Assembly: GCA_041398245.1 (NCBI GenBank)
Contig: JAWKVC010000017.1
Coordinates: 3,028 to 67,027, forward strand
DNA: 64,000 bases
Direction: 5' to 3'
From: UBA7672 sp041398245
Lineage (GTDB): Bacteria; Pseudomonadota; Alphaproteobacteria; Caulobacterales; Hyphomonadaceae
Within the stretch, counting starts at the first letter, position 1. Every line of letters begins with the position of its first letter. Shown piece by piece: positions 41,577 to 50,820 of this stretch. The notes beneath the pieces are model-generated. The model did no database searches, was not told the origin of the DNA, and saw only the letters and a list, made by a program, of their open reading frames with translations. A program made the position numbers and the translations under genes.

Positions 41577-42518
41577 ATGCGTGTCGCAGTCCTGGCCGGG
41601 TGTCTGGCGATGACCCTTGGCCTTGCGGGGCCATCGCTGGCGCAGGCCTCCTTTCAGCATGTGAAGGATTCAGGTCCGACGCCCGTCTACTGGGATGCGG
41701 CGAGCCTGAAGCGCGCTGGCGACACGTTCGAAGTCGATGTTTTGCAGATCTACAAGATGCCCGCCGGCAAGCCGCTCGAAGGCGGCGTCACGCGTTATCG
41801 GCTCTCATGCGTTTGGACTGCAACCGTCGGCGGCACGCTCGGCAACTGGCGGATTGGCGAGACCGGCAGGGTGCTGAGTCAGTCGGGTCCCGAGCCTTTC
41901 GCGCAGGGCTCCTTCTATGGGCCACACGGCTGGCAGGCGCTGCTCGTTCCCGTCGTCTGCGATTCCGCATGGAAACCCGGCAAGGGGCTCACCGCTGCGC
42001 AGGCGTTTGCGGACGCGAAGGCGCGGATGGCGATCAAGGCCCCGAAAGAGCCGGACCCGAAGCGCGCTGCAGCGGCGCCGGCCGATACTGTCCCGGCGCG
42101 CTTCGCCGTGATCCGGAAGGAAGCGGCGACGGGCAACATGGCCTTCATCGACTGGTCGCGGATAACGCGTCAGGGCGACAAGGCGACCGTGCAGACATTC
42201 GACATCCTCGGCGATGACACGCCGCCCCCGCCCGAGCCGCAATGGCTGTATTCGGTCTTCGATCTCCGCACGCTCGACCTCGACTGCAAGGCGCGGACAC
42301 TCACGCAGACGGTGTCCCAATCCTTCTCCAAATATTTCGAGCCCGGCTTTCCCGACGGCATGGTCTGGCCGGTGCGCACCGCGAAGGACTGGCCGCTTGG
42401 CGCTGATATTCTCGATGCCGTCTGCAGCGGCGCGGAGCCCACGCAGACCTTTGCCTCGCGCGCGGCGGCCATCGCGCATCAGCGCAGCTTTCACCCCCTG
42501 CGCAAGGCCGGCGGCTAG
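41577..42518 (+). CDS. Secreted protein with an internal duplication, unknown function
   Basis: The 313-residue protein has a signal peptide (MTLGLAGPSLAQA) and two similar halves (about 22-150 and 172-305). Each half has a similar beginning (VYWDAASLKRAGDTFEVDVL versus AFIDWSRITRQGDKATVQTF). Each then has a strand with a Cys (YRLSCVW versus LDLDCKA) and a closing segment with a second Cys (VPVVCDSA versus LDAVCSGA). The pattern recalls surface-adhesin-E-like domains, each probably with one disulphide. A Pro/Ala-rich hinge joins the halves. The function is unknown. Confidence 0.68.
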   Translation: MRVAVLAGCLAMTLGLAGPSLAQASFQHVKDSGPTPVYWDAASLKRAGDTFEVDVLQIYKMPAGKPLEGGVTRYRLSCVWTATVGGTLGNWRIGETGRVLSQSGPEPFAQGSFYGPHGWQALLVPVVCDSAWKPGKGLTAAQAFADAKARMAIKAPKEPDPKRAAAAPADTVPARFAVIRKEAATGNMAFIDWSRITRQGDKATVQTFDILGDDTPPPPEPQWLYSVFDLRTLDLDCKARTLTQTVSQSFSKYFEPGFPDGMVWPVRTAKDWPLGADILDAVCSGAEPTQTFASRAAAIAHQRSFHPLRKAGG

Positions 42519-42575
42519 CGTCAACGACCTCGCCGGTACTTGCTTTGCCGGCGGGATCATCCCAGATCGACAGCC

Positions 42576-42965
42576 ATGAGCGAACAGATCCGCAAGCACA
42601 TCCCCTTCGCCGGCGTCCTCGGCATCGAGGTCGTTTCCGCAACGAAGGAGCGGATTGAGGCGCGGCTTCTGGTGCGGCCGGACCTCTGCAACCCGATGAA
42701 GGGCCTGCACGGCGGCGCGGCCATGTCGCTGGCGGACACGCTGGGGGCGATGGGCGCCTCGATGAACCTGCCGGACGGCGCCAGCGGCACCACGACGCTG
42801 GAAAGCAAGACGAATTTCATCGGCTCCGCCCGGGAGGGCGAAACGGTCATCGCCGTCTGCACGCCCATCCATATCGGCCGCCGCACCTCGATCTGGCAGA
42901 CCAGGATCACGTCCGAGGCAGGCAAGACTGTCGCACTGGTGACGCAGACCCAGATGGTGCTCTAA
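42576..42965 (+). CDS. PaaI-type hotdog thioesterase
   Basis: The 129-residue single-hotdog protein has IPFAGVLGIEVVSATKERIE and NPMKGLHGGAAMSLADTLGA, where HGG and the following Asp form the active site of PaaI/YdiI thioesterases. It also has TLESKTNFIGSAREGETVIA. It hydrolyses acyl- or aryl-CoA esters; the substrate is unknown. The start at 42576 gives the normal family N-terminus. The NTF2-like gene follows 26 bases later with its own GGAGG, so they may share a transcript. Confidence 0.88.
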   Translation: MSEQIRKHIPFAGVLGIEVVSATKERIEARLLVRPDLCNPMKGLHGGAAMSLADTLGAMGASMNLPDGASGTTTLESKTNFIGSAREGETVIAVCTPIHIGRRTSIWQTRITSEAGKTVALVTQTQMVL

Positions 42966-42991
42966 GCTCATCCTCCGCAACGGAGGATTCG

Positions 42992-43384
42992 ATGTCCCTC
43001 GAACGGAAGGCCCGCGCCTATGTCGCCGCTGTAGAAGGCGGTGCGGTGGGGGATGATCTCGCCGGATTCTATCACCCGGACGCTATCCAGCATGAGTTTC
43101 CGAATCGGCTGATACCGAACGGCATCCAGCGCGACCTCGCCGCCATTCTCGAAGGCGCCGAACGCGGCGTCACGCTGATGGAGCGCCAGATCTATGATAT
43201 CCACACCGTGACCGAACTCGGCGACCGGGTGATTCTCGAATACACGTGGACCGGCTATCCGCGCACGCCCGTTGGCACGGTCCGCGCGGGAGAGGCGATG
43301 CGCGCACGCATCTGCCAGGTGATCGAGTACGAGGATGGACTGATCATTCGCCAGCGCAACTACGATTGCTTCGAGCCGTTCTGA
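42992..43384 (+). CDS. SnoaL/NTF2-like protein
   Basis: The 130-residue cone-fold protein (SnoaL-like) has the typical opening helix and AGFYHPDAIQHEFPNRLIPN, then VTELGDRVILEYTWTG and a C-terminal FEDGLI-type strand (IEYEDGLIIRQRNYDCFEPF). Such proteins bind or isomerise small hydrophobic molecules; without ligand contacts no activity can be named. The ATG follows CGGAGG. Its stop overlaps the next start (TGATG), suggesting coupled translation with the downstream lipoprotein. Confidence 0.82.
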   Translation: MSLERKARAYVAAVEGGAVGDDLAGFYHPDAIQHEFPNRLIPNGIQRDLAAILEGAERGVTLMERQIYDIHTVTELGDRVILEYTWTGYPRTPVGTVRAGEAMRARICQVIEYEDGLIIRQRNYDCFEPF

Positions 43385-43989
43385 TGGGAACGCAGCGCTT
43401 CCTGCCGGTGCTTCTGGCGCTCCTTCTCGTATCCTGCGGCGAGGAACCTGCGCCCGAGCCTGAAGCCGAACCGCTGCGGGATGGATCGGACGCCGCCATA
43501 TCCGCCGCCGTCGCCGCCGAACAGCAAGCGCTGTCCACGTGCGGCGCTGTGACGGTCGATGGCTATTGTGGCGTTCGCTTCGGCATGACGGCCGAAGCCG
43601 CGACGGCCGCTTTCCCGGTGAAGCTGGAGAATTACGAAGCCGCGCCGGGCGCCGATTTTGATCCGATGCGCTGCTACGAACTCTTCGCCGTCGAACCCGT
43701 CACCGGGATCAGCCTGCTGATGGAACGCAACGGCGTCACCCGCATCGACTTCCTCAGCGCCACGGCGCGCACGGCCGATGGCTTCGGCGTCGGCAGCCAG
43801 GCGGCCGACATCCGCGCGAAGTTCGGCGACGCCGTCAGCGAGATGTCGAACGTGTTCGAGCCCGAGATCACCAATCTCGGCGTGGTACAGGGCGCGACGA
43901 AGTTCGTCTTCGAGATCGAGGACGGCGCCGTCCGCTCTTGGCGGGCAGGGCTCATGCCAGCGGTCGACTATCCCGCACATTGCGGTTGA
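43384..43989 (+). CDS. Lipoprotein of unknown function
   Basis: The 201-residue lipoprotein begins MGTQRFLPVLLALLLVSC (lipobox LVSC), directly coupled to the NTF2-like gene by a TGATG overlap. An acidic Pro/Glu linker (EEPAPEPEAEPL) precedes a domain with GYCGVRFGMTAEAATAAFP, RCYELFAV, GVTRIDFLSATARTADGFGV and GSQAADIRAKFGDAVSEM. The GVRFGM...A...F and RIDF...T..G...G pattern is seen in a family of small alphaproteobacterial exported proteins of unknown role. The final CG could pair with an inner Cys. It converges on galU. Confidence 0.68.
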   Translation: MGTQRFLPVLLALLLVSCGEEPAPEPEAEPLRDGSDAAISAAVAAEQQALSTCGAVTVDGYCGVRFGMTAEAATAAFPVKLENYEAAPGADFDPMRCYELFAVEPVTGISLLMERNGVTRIDFLSATARTADGFGVGSQAADIRAKFGDAVSEMSNVFEPEITNLGVVQGATKFVFEIEDGAVRSWRAGLMPAVDYPAHCG

Positions 43990-44002
43990 GGGCTGCTGAG
44001 GC

Positions 44003-44899
44003 TCAGGCCTTCTTCAGCACGTTCTCGAGAACGGCCTTGGCCTTGGCGCCAAGATCCGGATGCGCGAGCGCCATGGCGGCGAAGGCTTCGAGATAGAGAA
44101 GCTTGTCGCCGCAGTCATAGTCCTGTCCGGCATACTTGAAGGCGTGGAAGTCCTGATCCGACATCAGGCGCTGCATCGCGTCCGTCAGCTGGATTTCGCC
44201 GCCGGCGCCCGGCGTCTGCGTCGCCAGCAGGTCGAACACTTCCGGCTGAAGGATATAGCGGCCTGTGATCTTCAGGCGCGACGGCGCCTTGTCGACCGGC
44301 GGCTTCTCCACCATGCCCTTCATCTTCACCAGCGGGCCTTCATCGACCGCCTTCACCGGGTCGATCACGCCATACTGGTTGACCCGCTCGGCCGGAACCT
44401 CGTCCACCGCAATGATGTTGCCGCCAACCTCGTTGTAGGCGTCCACCATCTGCTTGAGGCACGAGCCGCCCTTGCCCTTCACGATCACGTCGGGAAGCAG
44501 GACGGCGAATGGCTCATCGCCCACGATATCGCGCGCGCACAGAACGGCGTGGCCCAGGCCAAGCGCGGCCTGTTGGCGCGTGAAGCTGGAAGCTCCCGGC
44601 GGCAGGGCGGCGGCGCGCACTTCGGCGAGGATCGCATCCTTCTTCTTGGCTTCCAGAGTAGTTTCCAACTCGAAGGCCTTGTCGAAATAATCCTCAATCG
44701 CCTGCTTGCCGCGGCCAGTCACGAACACGAAGTGCTCGATCCCCGCCTCGCGCGCCTCATCCACCACGTATTGCAGGGCAGGACGGTCGAACACCGTCAG
44801 CATTTCCTTCGGCACAGCCTTGGTGGCCGGCAGCACGCGCGTGCCGAAACCGGCGACGGGCAGAACGGCCTTCCGCACGGGTTTGCTGGCAGGCTTCAT
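44003..44899 (-). CDS. galU: UTP-glucose-1-phosphate uridylyltransferase
   Basis: GalU makes UDP-glucose from UTP and glucose-1-phosphate, the donor for glucans and polysaccharides. The 298-residue enzyme shows AVLPVAGFGTRVLPATKAVP (nucleotide loop), KEMLTVFDRPALQYVVDEAR, FVTGRGKQAIEDYFD, LGLGHAVLCARDIVGDEPFA with the metal-binding Asp in VLLPDVIVKGK, and GEIQLTDAMQ. The start follows GGGGAA. It is co-directional with glmS (110 bases upstream). UDP-glucose supply links it to the opgH glucan synthase further right in the window. Confidence 0.96.
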   Translation of the reverse strand: MKPASKPVRKAVLPVAGFGTRVLPATKAVPKEMLTVFDRPALQYVVDEAREAGIEHFVFVTGRGKQAIEDYFDKAFELETTLEAKKKDAILAEVRAAALPPGASSFTRQQAALGLGHAVLCARDIVGDEPFAVLLPDVIVKGKGGSCLKQMVDAYNEVGGNIIAVDEVPAERVNQYGVIDPVKAVDEGPLVKMKGMVEKPPVDKAPSRLKITGRYILQPEVFDLLATQTPGAGGEIQLTDAMQRLMSDQDFHAFKYAGQDYDCGDKLLYLEAFAAMALAHPDLGAKAKAVLENVLKKA

Positions 44900-45009
44900 G
44901 GTAAATTCCCCAAATGGCGTCGCGGTTCATCATGCGACAGGCAAACCGGCACGCAATGTGTGCTGCGCCGTTAAGTGCAATCTCGCTGCCAGCCCATAGG
45001 GCCCGCGAG

Positions 45010-46845
45010 CTACTCAACCGTTACGGATTTAGCCAGATTCCGCGGCTGGTCCACGTCCGTGCCCTTCTCGACGGCCACATGATAGGCCAGCAATTGCAGG
45101 GGAACGACTGTCACAATCGGCTGGATCACGCGTTCGCATTCGGGAATCTCGATCGTCCCGAACGGGGCGTTTCCGGCCTGCCTGATGCCCGTGGCGTCCG
45201 AAACCAGGAACACCTTGCCGCGCCGGGCGGACACTTCCTGAAGATTCGAGATTGATTTCTCAAGCAGATGGTCGTGCGGTGCCGCCATGATCACCGGCGT
45301 CGCCTCATCGATCAGCGCAATCGGTCCGTGCTTCAGCTCGCCCGAGGCATAGCCCTCGGCATGGATGTAGGAGATTTCCTTGAGCTTCAGGGCGCCTTCC
45401 AGCGCGATCGGATAGTGCTGGCCACGGCCGAGATAGAGGATGTCGCGCGCCTTCGCAATCTCCGGCGCCAGCTCCATGATCTGCGTTTCCGTTCGCAACG
45501 CATCGCCGATCAGGCGCGGCAGCTCGATCATGGCGCCGATATAGGCCTTCTCGTTCTCGCGCGAGAGGAAGTCGCGCTGCCGTCCCGCTGCGATGGCTGT
45601 GGCAAGCAGGGCGCAGAGCTGCGCCGTAAACGCCTTGGTAGACGCAACGCCGATCTCGACGCCCGCCAGCGTTGGCAGGATGGCTTCGCACTCGCGTGCA
45701 ATCGAGGAAGTCGGCACGTTGACGACGGCGGCCGTCGTCACGCCCTTCGCCTTGCAGTATTCCATCGCGGCCTTGGTGTCCGCCGTCTCGCCCGACTGCG
45801 TCACCATGATGGCCAGCGTGCGCGGCCCCAGCACCGGCTCGCGATAGCGGAACTCGGACGCCACATCGACGTCGGTCACGAGGCCGGCGAGTTGTTCGAA
45901 CCAGTATTTGGCGACGAAGCCGGCATAGTAGGCCGTGCCGCACGCCACGATCTGGATGCGGTCGAACTTCGTGAAATCCAGCGTCGCCTTGCCCGGTCGC
46001 GCCGGCAGGACAGCCTTGAGATCGTAGGCGTCGACATAGGCCGACACCGTGCGGCCCGTGTAGTCAGGCTGCTCGTAGATCTCCTTCTGCATGAAGTGGC
46101 GGTAATTGCCTTTCTCCGCCGCCGCGCCCGCCGCGGGCACATGCGTTTCGGCGCGCGCGACCTTCTTTCCGGCCGCGTCGAACACCTCGAACGAGGTCCG
46201 GGTGACGGCGCACCAGTCGCCTTCCTCAAGATAGATCACCCGCGTCGTGAACGGCCCAACGGCCAGTGCGTCGGACCCCAGGAACATCTCGCTCTCGCCG
46301 ACGCCGATCACCAGCGGCGATCCGCGCCGCCCGCCAAGGATCAGATCGTCCTCGCCCTCGATCAGCGCGGCAATAGCGAACGCCCCGCGCAGCTGATCCA
46401 GCGTCGCCTTGAACGCCTCCTTCGGTTTCAGCCCCTTCGACAGGCCTTCATCGATCAGGTGGGCGATTGTCTCAGAATCCGTTTCGGTCTCGAACCTGCG
46501 GCCGCGCGCCTCCATCGCCTCGCGCAGTTCGCGGAAGTTCTCGATGATGCCGTTGTGGACGATCGCCACCCGGCCGGCGGCGTGCGGATGGGCGTTTGTC
46601 TCATTGGGCTGGCCATGCGTCGCCCAGCGCGTATGGCCAATGCCGACCGCAGCTTTCAGCGGCGTCTCGCGCACCCGGGCGTCGAGATTCGACAGCTTGC
46701 CCGGCGCGCGGAGCCGCTTCAGTTTCCCGTTTTCCAGCAGGGCGACGCCCGCGGAATCATAGCCCCGGTATTCCAGCCGTTTCAGCGCCTCCACCAGCCG
46801 CGGAGCGGCTGGCTGATTGCCGAGAATGCCGATAATTCCGCACAT
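45010..46845 (-). CDS. glmS: Glutamine-fructose-6-phosphate aminotransferase
   Basis: GlmS makes glucosamine-6-phosphate from fructose-6-phosphate and glutamine, committing carbon to peptidoglycan and LPS. The 611-residue protein has MCGIIGILG with the N-terminal Cys nucleophile, LEYRGYDSAGVAL, GIGHTRWATHG, then two SIS domains with VACGTAYYAGFVAKYW, MVTQSGETADTKAAM and GVASTKAFTAQL. The conserved C-terminus is DQPRNLAKSVTVE. It is divergent from glmM, a logical pairing for the next step of the pathway. No glmS ribozyme-like sequence is evident upstream, as expected outside Gram-positives. Confidence 0.97.
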   Translation of the reverse strand: MCGIIGILGNQPAAPRLVEALKRLEYRGYDSAGVALLENGKLKRLRAPGKLSNLDARVRETPLKAAVGIGHTRWATHGQPNETNAHPHAAGRVAIVHNGIIENFRELREAMEARGRRFETETDSETIAHLIDEGLSKGLKPKEAFKATLDQLRGAFAIAALIEGEDDLILGGRRGSPLVIGVGESEMFLGSDALAVGPFTTRVIYLEEGDWCAVTRTSFEVFDAAGKKVARAETHVPAAGAAAEKGNYRHFMQKEIYEQPDYTGRTVSAYVDAYDLKAVLPARPGKATLDFTKFDRIQIVACGTAYYAGFVAKYWFEQLAGLVTDVDVASEFRYREPVLGPRTLAIMVTQSGETADTKAAMEYCKAKGVTTAAVVNVPTSSIARECEAILPTLAGVEIGVASTKAFTAQLCALLATAIAAGRQRDFLSRENEKAYIGAMIELPRLIGDALRTETQIMELAPEIAKARDILYLGRGQHYPIALEGALKLKEISYIHAEGYASGELKHGPIALIDEATPVIMAAPHDHLLEKSISNLQEVSARRGKVFLVSDATGIRQAGNAPFGTIEIPECERVIQPIVTVVPLQLLAYHVAVEKGTDVDQPRNLAKSVTVE

Positions 46846-47041
46846 CTACGCCACGCTCCGAAATCGCGCCCAAACTTGGCCAAGGCCGGTGATCTAGGCG
46901 ATTGGCGCATATAAGATATTGCACAACATGGCGTCGGTCCGTCACGAAAATCACGGTTTCACGGCAGGTTATGGAGTTTCTGCTAGCGGCATGGCCTATC
47001 CCCCCGCCACATGCATGCCTGGCGCGTTTGAGTGAGGAACG

Positions 47042-48388
47042 ATGACTGCCCGCAAGATCTTCGGCACGGACGGCATTCGCGGCACGGCCAACGCCTGGCC
47101 TGTCACACCTGAAATGGCGATGCGGCTCGGCATGGCCGCCGCCAGCCACTTCCGCAAATCCGACCCGCGCCGTCACCTCGTCGTCATCGGCAAGGACACA
47201 CGCCTGTCCGGCTACATGCTGGAGCCGGCGCTGACCGCGGGTTTCACCGCCAAGGGCATGGACGTCGTCCTGTTCGGCCCGCTGCCGACGCCCGGCGTCG
47301 CCATGCTCACGCGCAGCCTGCGCGCCGATCTTGGCGTGATGATTTCCGCCTCGCACAACTCCTATCAGGACAACGGCATCAAGCTGTTCGGGCCGGATGG
47401 CTACAAGCTGTCCGACGAGGCCGAACTCGCGATCGAAGAGCTGATGACGCATCCGCTCGACGAGGGTCTCGCCGCACCGCCGGACCTCGGCCGCGCCCAG
47501 CGGGTCGATGACGCCCAGTCGCGCTATGTCGAGATCGTCAAGTCGACCTTCCCGCGCAAGCTACGTCTTTCCGGCCTGCGCATCGTGATCGATTGCGCCA
47601 ACGGCGCCGCCTACAAGGTCGCCCCCAAGGCGCTCTATGAACTCGGGGCGGAAGTCTTCGCCATCGGAGACGAGCCCAACGGCTTCAACATCAACCGCGA
47701 GATCGGCTCCACCGACACCCGCGCCATGGTCGAGGCCGTGCACCGCTATCGCGCCGACATCGGCATTGCGCTTGATGGCGACGCCGACCGCGTCGTCATG
47801 TGTGACGAAATCGGCCGCATCATCGATGGCGACCAGCTGCTCGGCATGATCGCCCAGAGCTGGAAACAGCAGGGCAGGCTGACGAAGAAAGCCGTTGTCG
47901 CCACGGTCATGTCCAATCTCGGGCTCGAGAACCATCTCAAAGGCCTCGGCGTCGCGCTCGAACGCACGCAGGTCGGTGATCGCTATGTCGTTTCGCGCAT
48001 GCTCGAGAAGGGCATCAATGTCGGCGGCGAACAGTCCGGTCACATCGTTCTCTCCGACTTCTCGACCACGGGCGACGGTCTTCTCGCCGCGCTGCAGGTG
48101 CTGGCTGTGATGGTCGAAACCGGCAAGCGCCTCTCCGAAGTCGCGCACGTCTTCGATCCGGCGCCGCAGACGCTGGTCAACCGCAAGTTCACCGGCGCCG
48201 ATCCCCTGAGCCGCAAGCATGTCCAGGACGCCATCGCCGCCGCGGAGAAGGCGCTTGGAACGAAGGGCCGCCTGCTGGTGCGCAAGTCGGGAACCGAGCC
48301 GCTGATCCGCGTGATGGCGCAGGCCGAAAGCGACGATCTCGTGCGCGAGGCCGTCGATGGCGTGCTGGCGGCGCTGGATCGCGACTAG
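47042..48388 (+). CDS. glmM: Phosphoglucosamine mutase
   Basis: GlmM converts glucosamine-6-phosphate to glucosamine-1-phosphate for UDP-GlcNAc synthesis. The 448-residue enzyme begins KIFGTDGIRGTANAWPVTPE and has VVIGKDTRLSGYMLEPAL. The phosphoserine loop is LGVMISASHNSYQDNGIKLF, the metal site is ALDGDADRVVMCDE, the sugar loop is VGGEQSGHIVLSD, and the phosphate site is VRKSGTEPLIRVMAQ. All catalytic elements are intact. It is divergent from glmS across 196 bases that hold both promoters; no further element is recognised there. Confidence 0.97.
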   Translation: MTARKIFGTDGIRGTANAWPVTPEMAMRLGMAAASHFRKSDPRRHLVVIGKDTRLSGYMLEPALTAGFTAKGMDVVLFGPLPTPGVAMLTRSLRADLGVMISASHNSYQDNGIKLFGPDGYKLSDEAELAIEELMTHPLDEGLAAPPDLGRAQRVDDAQSRYVEIVKSTFPRKLRLSGLRIVIDCANGAAYKVAPKALYELGAEVFAIGDEPNGFNINREIGSTDTRAMVEAVHRYRADIGIALDGDADRVVMCDEIGRIIDGDQLLGMIAQSWKQQGRLTKKAVVATVMSNLGLENHLKGLGVALERTQVGDRYVVSRMLEKGINVGGEQSGHIVLSDFSTTGDGLLAALQVLAVMVETGKRLSEVAHVFDPAPQTLVNRKFTGADPLSRKHVQDAIAAAEKALGTKGRLLVRKSGTEPLIRVMAQAESDDLVREAVDGVLAALDRD

Positions 48389-48485
48389 GCGTCAGGTCCG
48401 GATCATTCACCACACCATGTGATGGGTGGCTCCCTGTCCGCGTCGCGGCTAGGGTGGCGGCGTTCGCTTGATCGAGGCCGATCCC

Positions 48486-49661
48486 ATGAAAGACGTTGCT
48501 GTCGTCGCCTACTGCCGCACTGGTATCGCCAAGGCCCAGCGTGGCGCGCTCAACCAGACGCACGGTATCCCCATGGCGGCGCACGTCATGCAGAACGCCG
48601 TTGCGCGCGCCGGGATCGACGCCGCCGAGATCGAGGATGTGATCCTCGGCTGCGGTCTGCCGGAAGGCGCGACTGGTCACAATGTCGCGCGCAATGCGGC
48701 GCTCCATGCGGGCTTTGGCGTCGGCGTGCCGGGCATCACGGTCAACCGCTATTGTGGCTCCGGCATTTCGGCCGCATCCATGCTGGCGACGCGCATCGCA
48801 ACCGGCGAGATCAAGGCCGGGATCGCTGGCGGCGTCGAAAGCATCAGCCTGGTCCAGTTCAATCTCAACCTGAACGGCTTCTTCTACGAACCCCTGCAGC
48901 AGGTGATGCCCGCGGTCTGGTGGACGATGAACCAGACAGCCGATTTCGTTGCGCAGAAGTACGGCTTTGCCCGCGAGGCGCTCGACGCCTACGTGGTCGA
49001 AAGCCAGAAGCGCGTCGCCGCCGCGTCGGCCGCTGGCAAGTATGCCGAGGAAATCGTTCCCTTCACCACCACAATGAAGGTGTTCGACAAGGCCACTGGC
49101 GAAACGCGCGAGCAGGAAGTGACGCTCGACCGCGATGAAGGCCCGCGCCCCGACACGACGCTCGAAGGTCTGGCCAGGCTCAAGCCGGTCTTCGATGGCG
49201 GCACGACGACGGCGGGCAATGCCTCGCAGCTGTCCGACGGCGCCGCGGCGCTGGTGATGATGGAGGCGGACCTTGCCGCAAAGCGCGGCCTTCCCATTCT
49301 CGGCCTTTTCCGGGGGATGCAGCTCGGCGCTGTCCATCCGGAGGAAATGAGCATCGCGATCACGCCGGCCATCCGGAAACTGATGGCGCACAACGGCCTC
49401 AGGATGGACGATATTGACCTCTGGGAGCTGCATGAGGCCTACGCCGTCACGACGCTCTACAACCAGCGTGAGCTGCAGACGCCGTGGGAGACGACCAACG
49501 TCAATGGCGGCGCTGTCGCCCTCGGTCATCCCTATGGGATGTCCGGCGTCCGCTATGTCGGGTCGGCCCTGATGGAGCTCGGCCGCCGCAAGGCGAGGAA
49601 CGCCATTGTCGGGGTGTGCACGGCTGGCGGCATGGCGACGGCGGCCTGGCTCCAACGCTGA
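48486..49661 (+). CDS. Acetyl-CoA acyltransferase (thiolase)
   Basis: The 391-residue thiolase cleaves or forms 3-ketoacyl-CoA. Catalytic residues are Cys in TVNRYCGSGISAASM, His in NGGAVALGHPYGMSGVRY and Cys in VGVCTAGGMATAAW. The family NEAF motif reads WELHEAYAV, so His replaces the usual Asn, as in some degradative trifunctional-type thiolases. This suggests beta-oxidation rather than biosynthesis. The start at 48486 gives MKDVAVVAYCRTGIAKAQRG, normal for the family. No 3-hydroxyacyl-CoA dehydrogenase lies beside it. Confidence 0.93.
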   Translation: MKDVAVVAYCRTGIAKAQRGALNQTHGIPMAAHVMQNAVARAGIDAAEIEDVILGCGLPEGATGHNVARNAALHAGFGVGVPGITVNRYCGSGISAASMLATRIATGEIKAGIAGGVESISLVQFNLNLNGFFYEPLQQVMPAVWWTMNQTADFVAQKYGFAREALDAYVVESQKRVAAASAAGKYAEEIVPFTTTMKVFDKATGETREQEVTLDRDEGPRPDTTLEGLARLKPVFDGGTTTAGNASQLSDGAAALVMMEADLAAKRGLPILGLFRGMQLGAVHPEEMSIAITPAIRKLMAHNGLRMDDIDLWELHEAYAVTTLYNQRELQTPWETTNVNGGAVALGHPYGMSGVRYVGSALMELGRRKARNAIVGVCTAGGMATAAWLQR

Positions 49662-49747
49662 GACGCCATCCGGTTTCGCTTTACATACGCCCGCGCTGCG
49701 GCAATCCTCGCCGTCAGGGTCAGATGCTTCGTGCGCGGGAGACGCAG

Positions 49748-50779
49748 ATGAAAGCGTGGGGCCTCATTCTTTCCGCTCTGGTCCTTGTGTGTACGGGATG
49801 CGTGTGTACGGGCTGCGCCGCGACGGTTTCGGCGCGCCCGCCCGACCCCGACATGCAGATCAGCCCAAGGCTGCCTGATCCGCCGAACTTCGACCGGGCT
49901 GGCGTTGATGTCATCCGCGGCTTCTTCGCGCCCGGCCGCCAGCCTGACGGCAATACGGTGATCCTTGCCTCTGCCGGCGGTCTCATCGTGTTCGACACGG
50001 GCCGCCACGCCGACCATGCACAGAAGATCGCCGATATCGCCCGGTCACACGATGCGCCTGTCCTCGCAATCATCAATTCGCACTGGCACCTCGACCATAT
50101 CAGCGGAAACATCCCGCTCCGAAAGATGTGGCCCGGCGCAACCGTCTATTCCAACGATGCGGCGTTGACGGATGCGCTGGGCTCCTTCCTTGCGCGCGGT
50201 CTTGAATCAAACCGGACGATGGCGGCCGACCCCGCAACGCCGCCGGCTCTGGCTGACGATCTGCGCGGAGACATCGTGACGGTGGAGCAGGGCGCATTGC
50301 TCCATCCCGGCATCTCCGTTGAAGGTCCCGTCACGCTCAACATTGCAGGCCGCGTCTTGCAGCTTCACACAGCCAGCGCGGCGAGCGCCGGCGACATCTG
50401 GCTCTACGACCCAGCCGCCAGGTTGATCGCGTCCGGCGATCTCGTGACCCTTCCCGCGCCGTTTCTCGACACGGCCTGTCCGGCCAAGTGGAGCGCCGCG
50501 CTCGAGGACGTATTGGCCCAGCCATTTGAGCGGCTTGTCCCCGGCCATGGCCGCGAGATGACCCGAGCCGACGTCATGCTCTATCGCGATGCGTTCAACG
50601 CCTTGCTCCGGTGCGCTGCCAGCGACGCCGAAGCCTCCGCCTGCGCCGAAGCCTGGGCCGGTTCCATTGGCTCGCTGCTCGACGACCAGTCGGGCGATGC
50701 CGTCGCAGCTAAGGCGTATGCGGGATACTATGCCGGTCTTCTGCGCCAGCCCGGCGCCCGCCCGGTCTGGTGCGCCTGA
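49748..50779 (+). CDS. Metallo-beta-lactamase-fold exported protein
   Basis: The 343-residue protein has a signal peptide with two consecutive VCTGC units (residues about 17-26), followed by a metallo-beta-lactamase domain. Metal ligands are HWHLDH at about 120, an Asp in LIASGDLVTL and a His in RLVPGHGREM. The SoxH/quinoprotein-relay-like subgroup has such a layout. The activity could be a hydrolase for lactone or thioester substrates; antibiotic resistance cannot be claimed from this. The start at 49748 (ATG) is preceded by GGGAGACGC at good distance; an upstream ATG at 49724 is possible. Confidence 0.82.
   Translation: MKAWGLILSALVLVCTGCVCTGCAATVSARPPDPDMQISPRLPDPPNFDRAGVDVIRGFFAPGRQPDGNTVILASAGGLIVFDTGRHADHAQKIADIARSHDAPVLAIINSHWHLDHISGNIPLRKMWPGATVYSNDAALTDALGSFLARGLESNRTMAADPATPPALADDLRGDIVTVEQGALLHPGISVEGPVTLNIAGRVLQLHTASAASAGDIWLYDPAARLIASGDLVTLPAPFLDTACPAKWSAALEDVLAQPFERLVPGHGREMTRADVMLYRDAFNALLRCAASDAEASACAEAWAGSIGSLLDDQSGDAVAAKAYAGYYAGLLRQPGARPVWCA
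49787..49816 (+). repeat. Tandem 15-base duplication inside the signal-peptide Cys region
   Basis: GTGTGTACGGGATGC (49787-49801) is directly repeated as GTGTGTACGGGCTGC (49802-49816), differing in one base. It encodes VCTGC twice, so the exported protein has duplicated cysteines at its likely cleavage or lipidation site. Confidence 0.75.
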
Positions 50780-50820
50780 GGCTTCGCGCCGCGCGCCGTC
50801 AAGCGCCGAATTCACTTGTT

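Noticed and set aside
45268..46914. Plus-strand frame of 548 codons
   Set aside because: It is antisense to glmS, which has intact motifs throughout.
46846..47041. Possible glmS ribozyme/riboswitch upstream of glmS
   Set aside because: No conserved glmS ribozyme elements were seen, and the element is known mainly from Gram-positive bacteria.
48189..49655. Minus-strand frame of 488 codons
   Set aside because: It is antisense to the thiolase and the glmM end; composition is that of a shadow.
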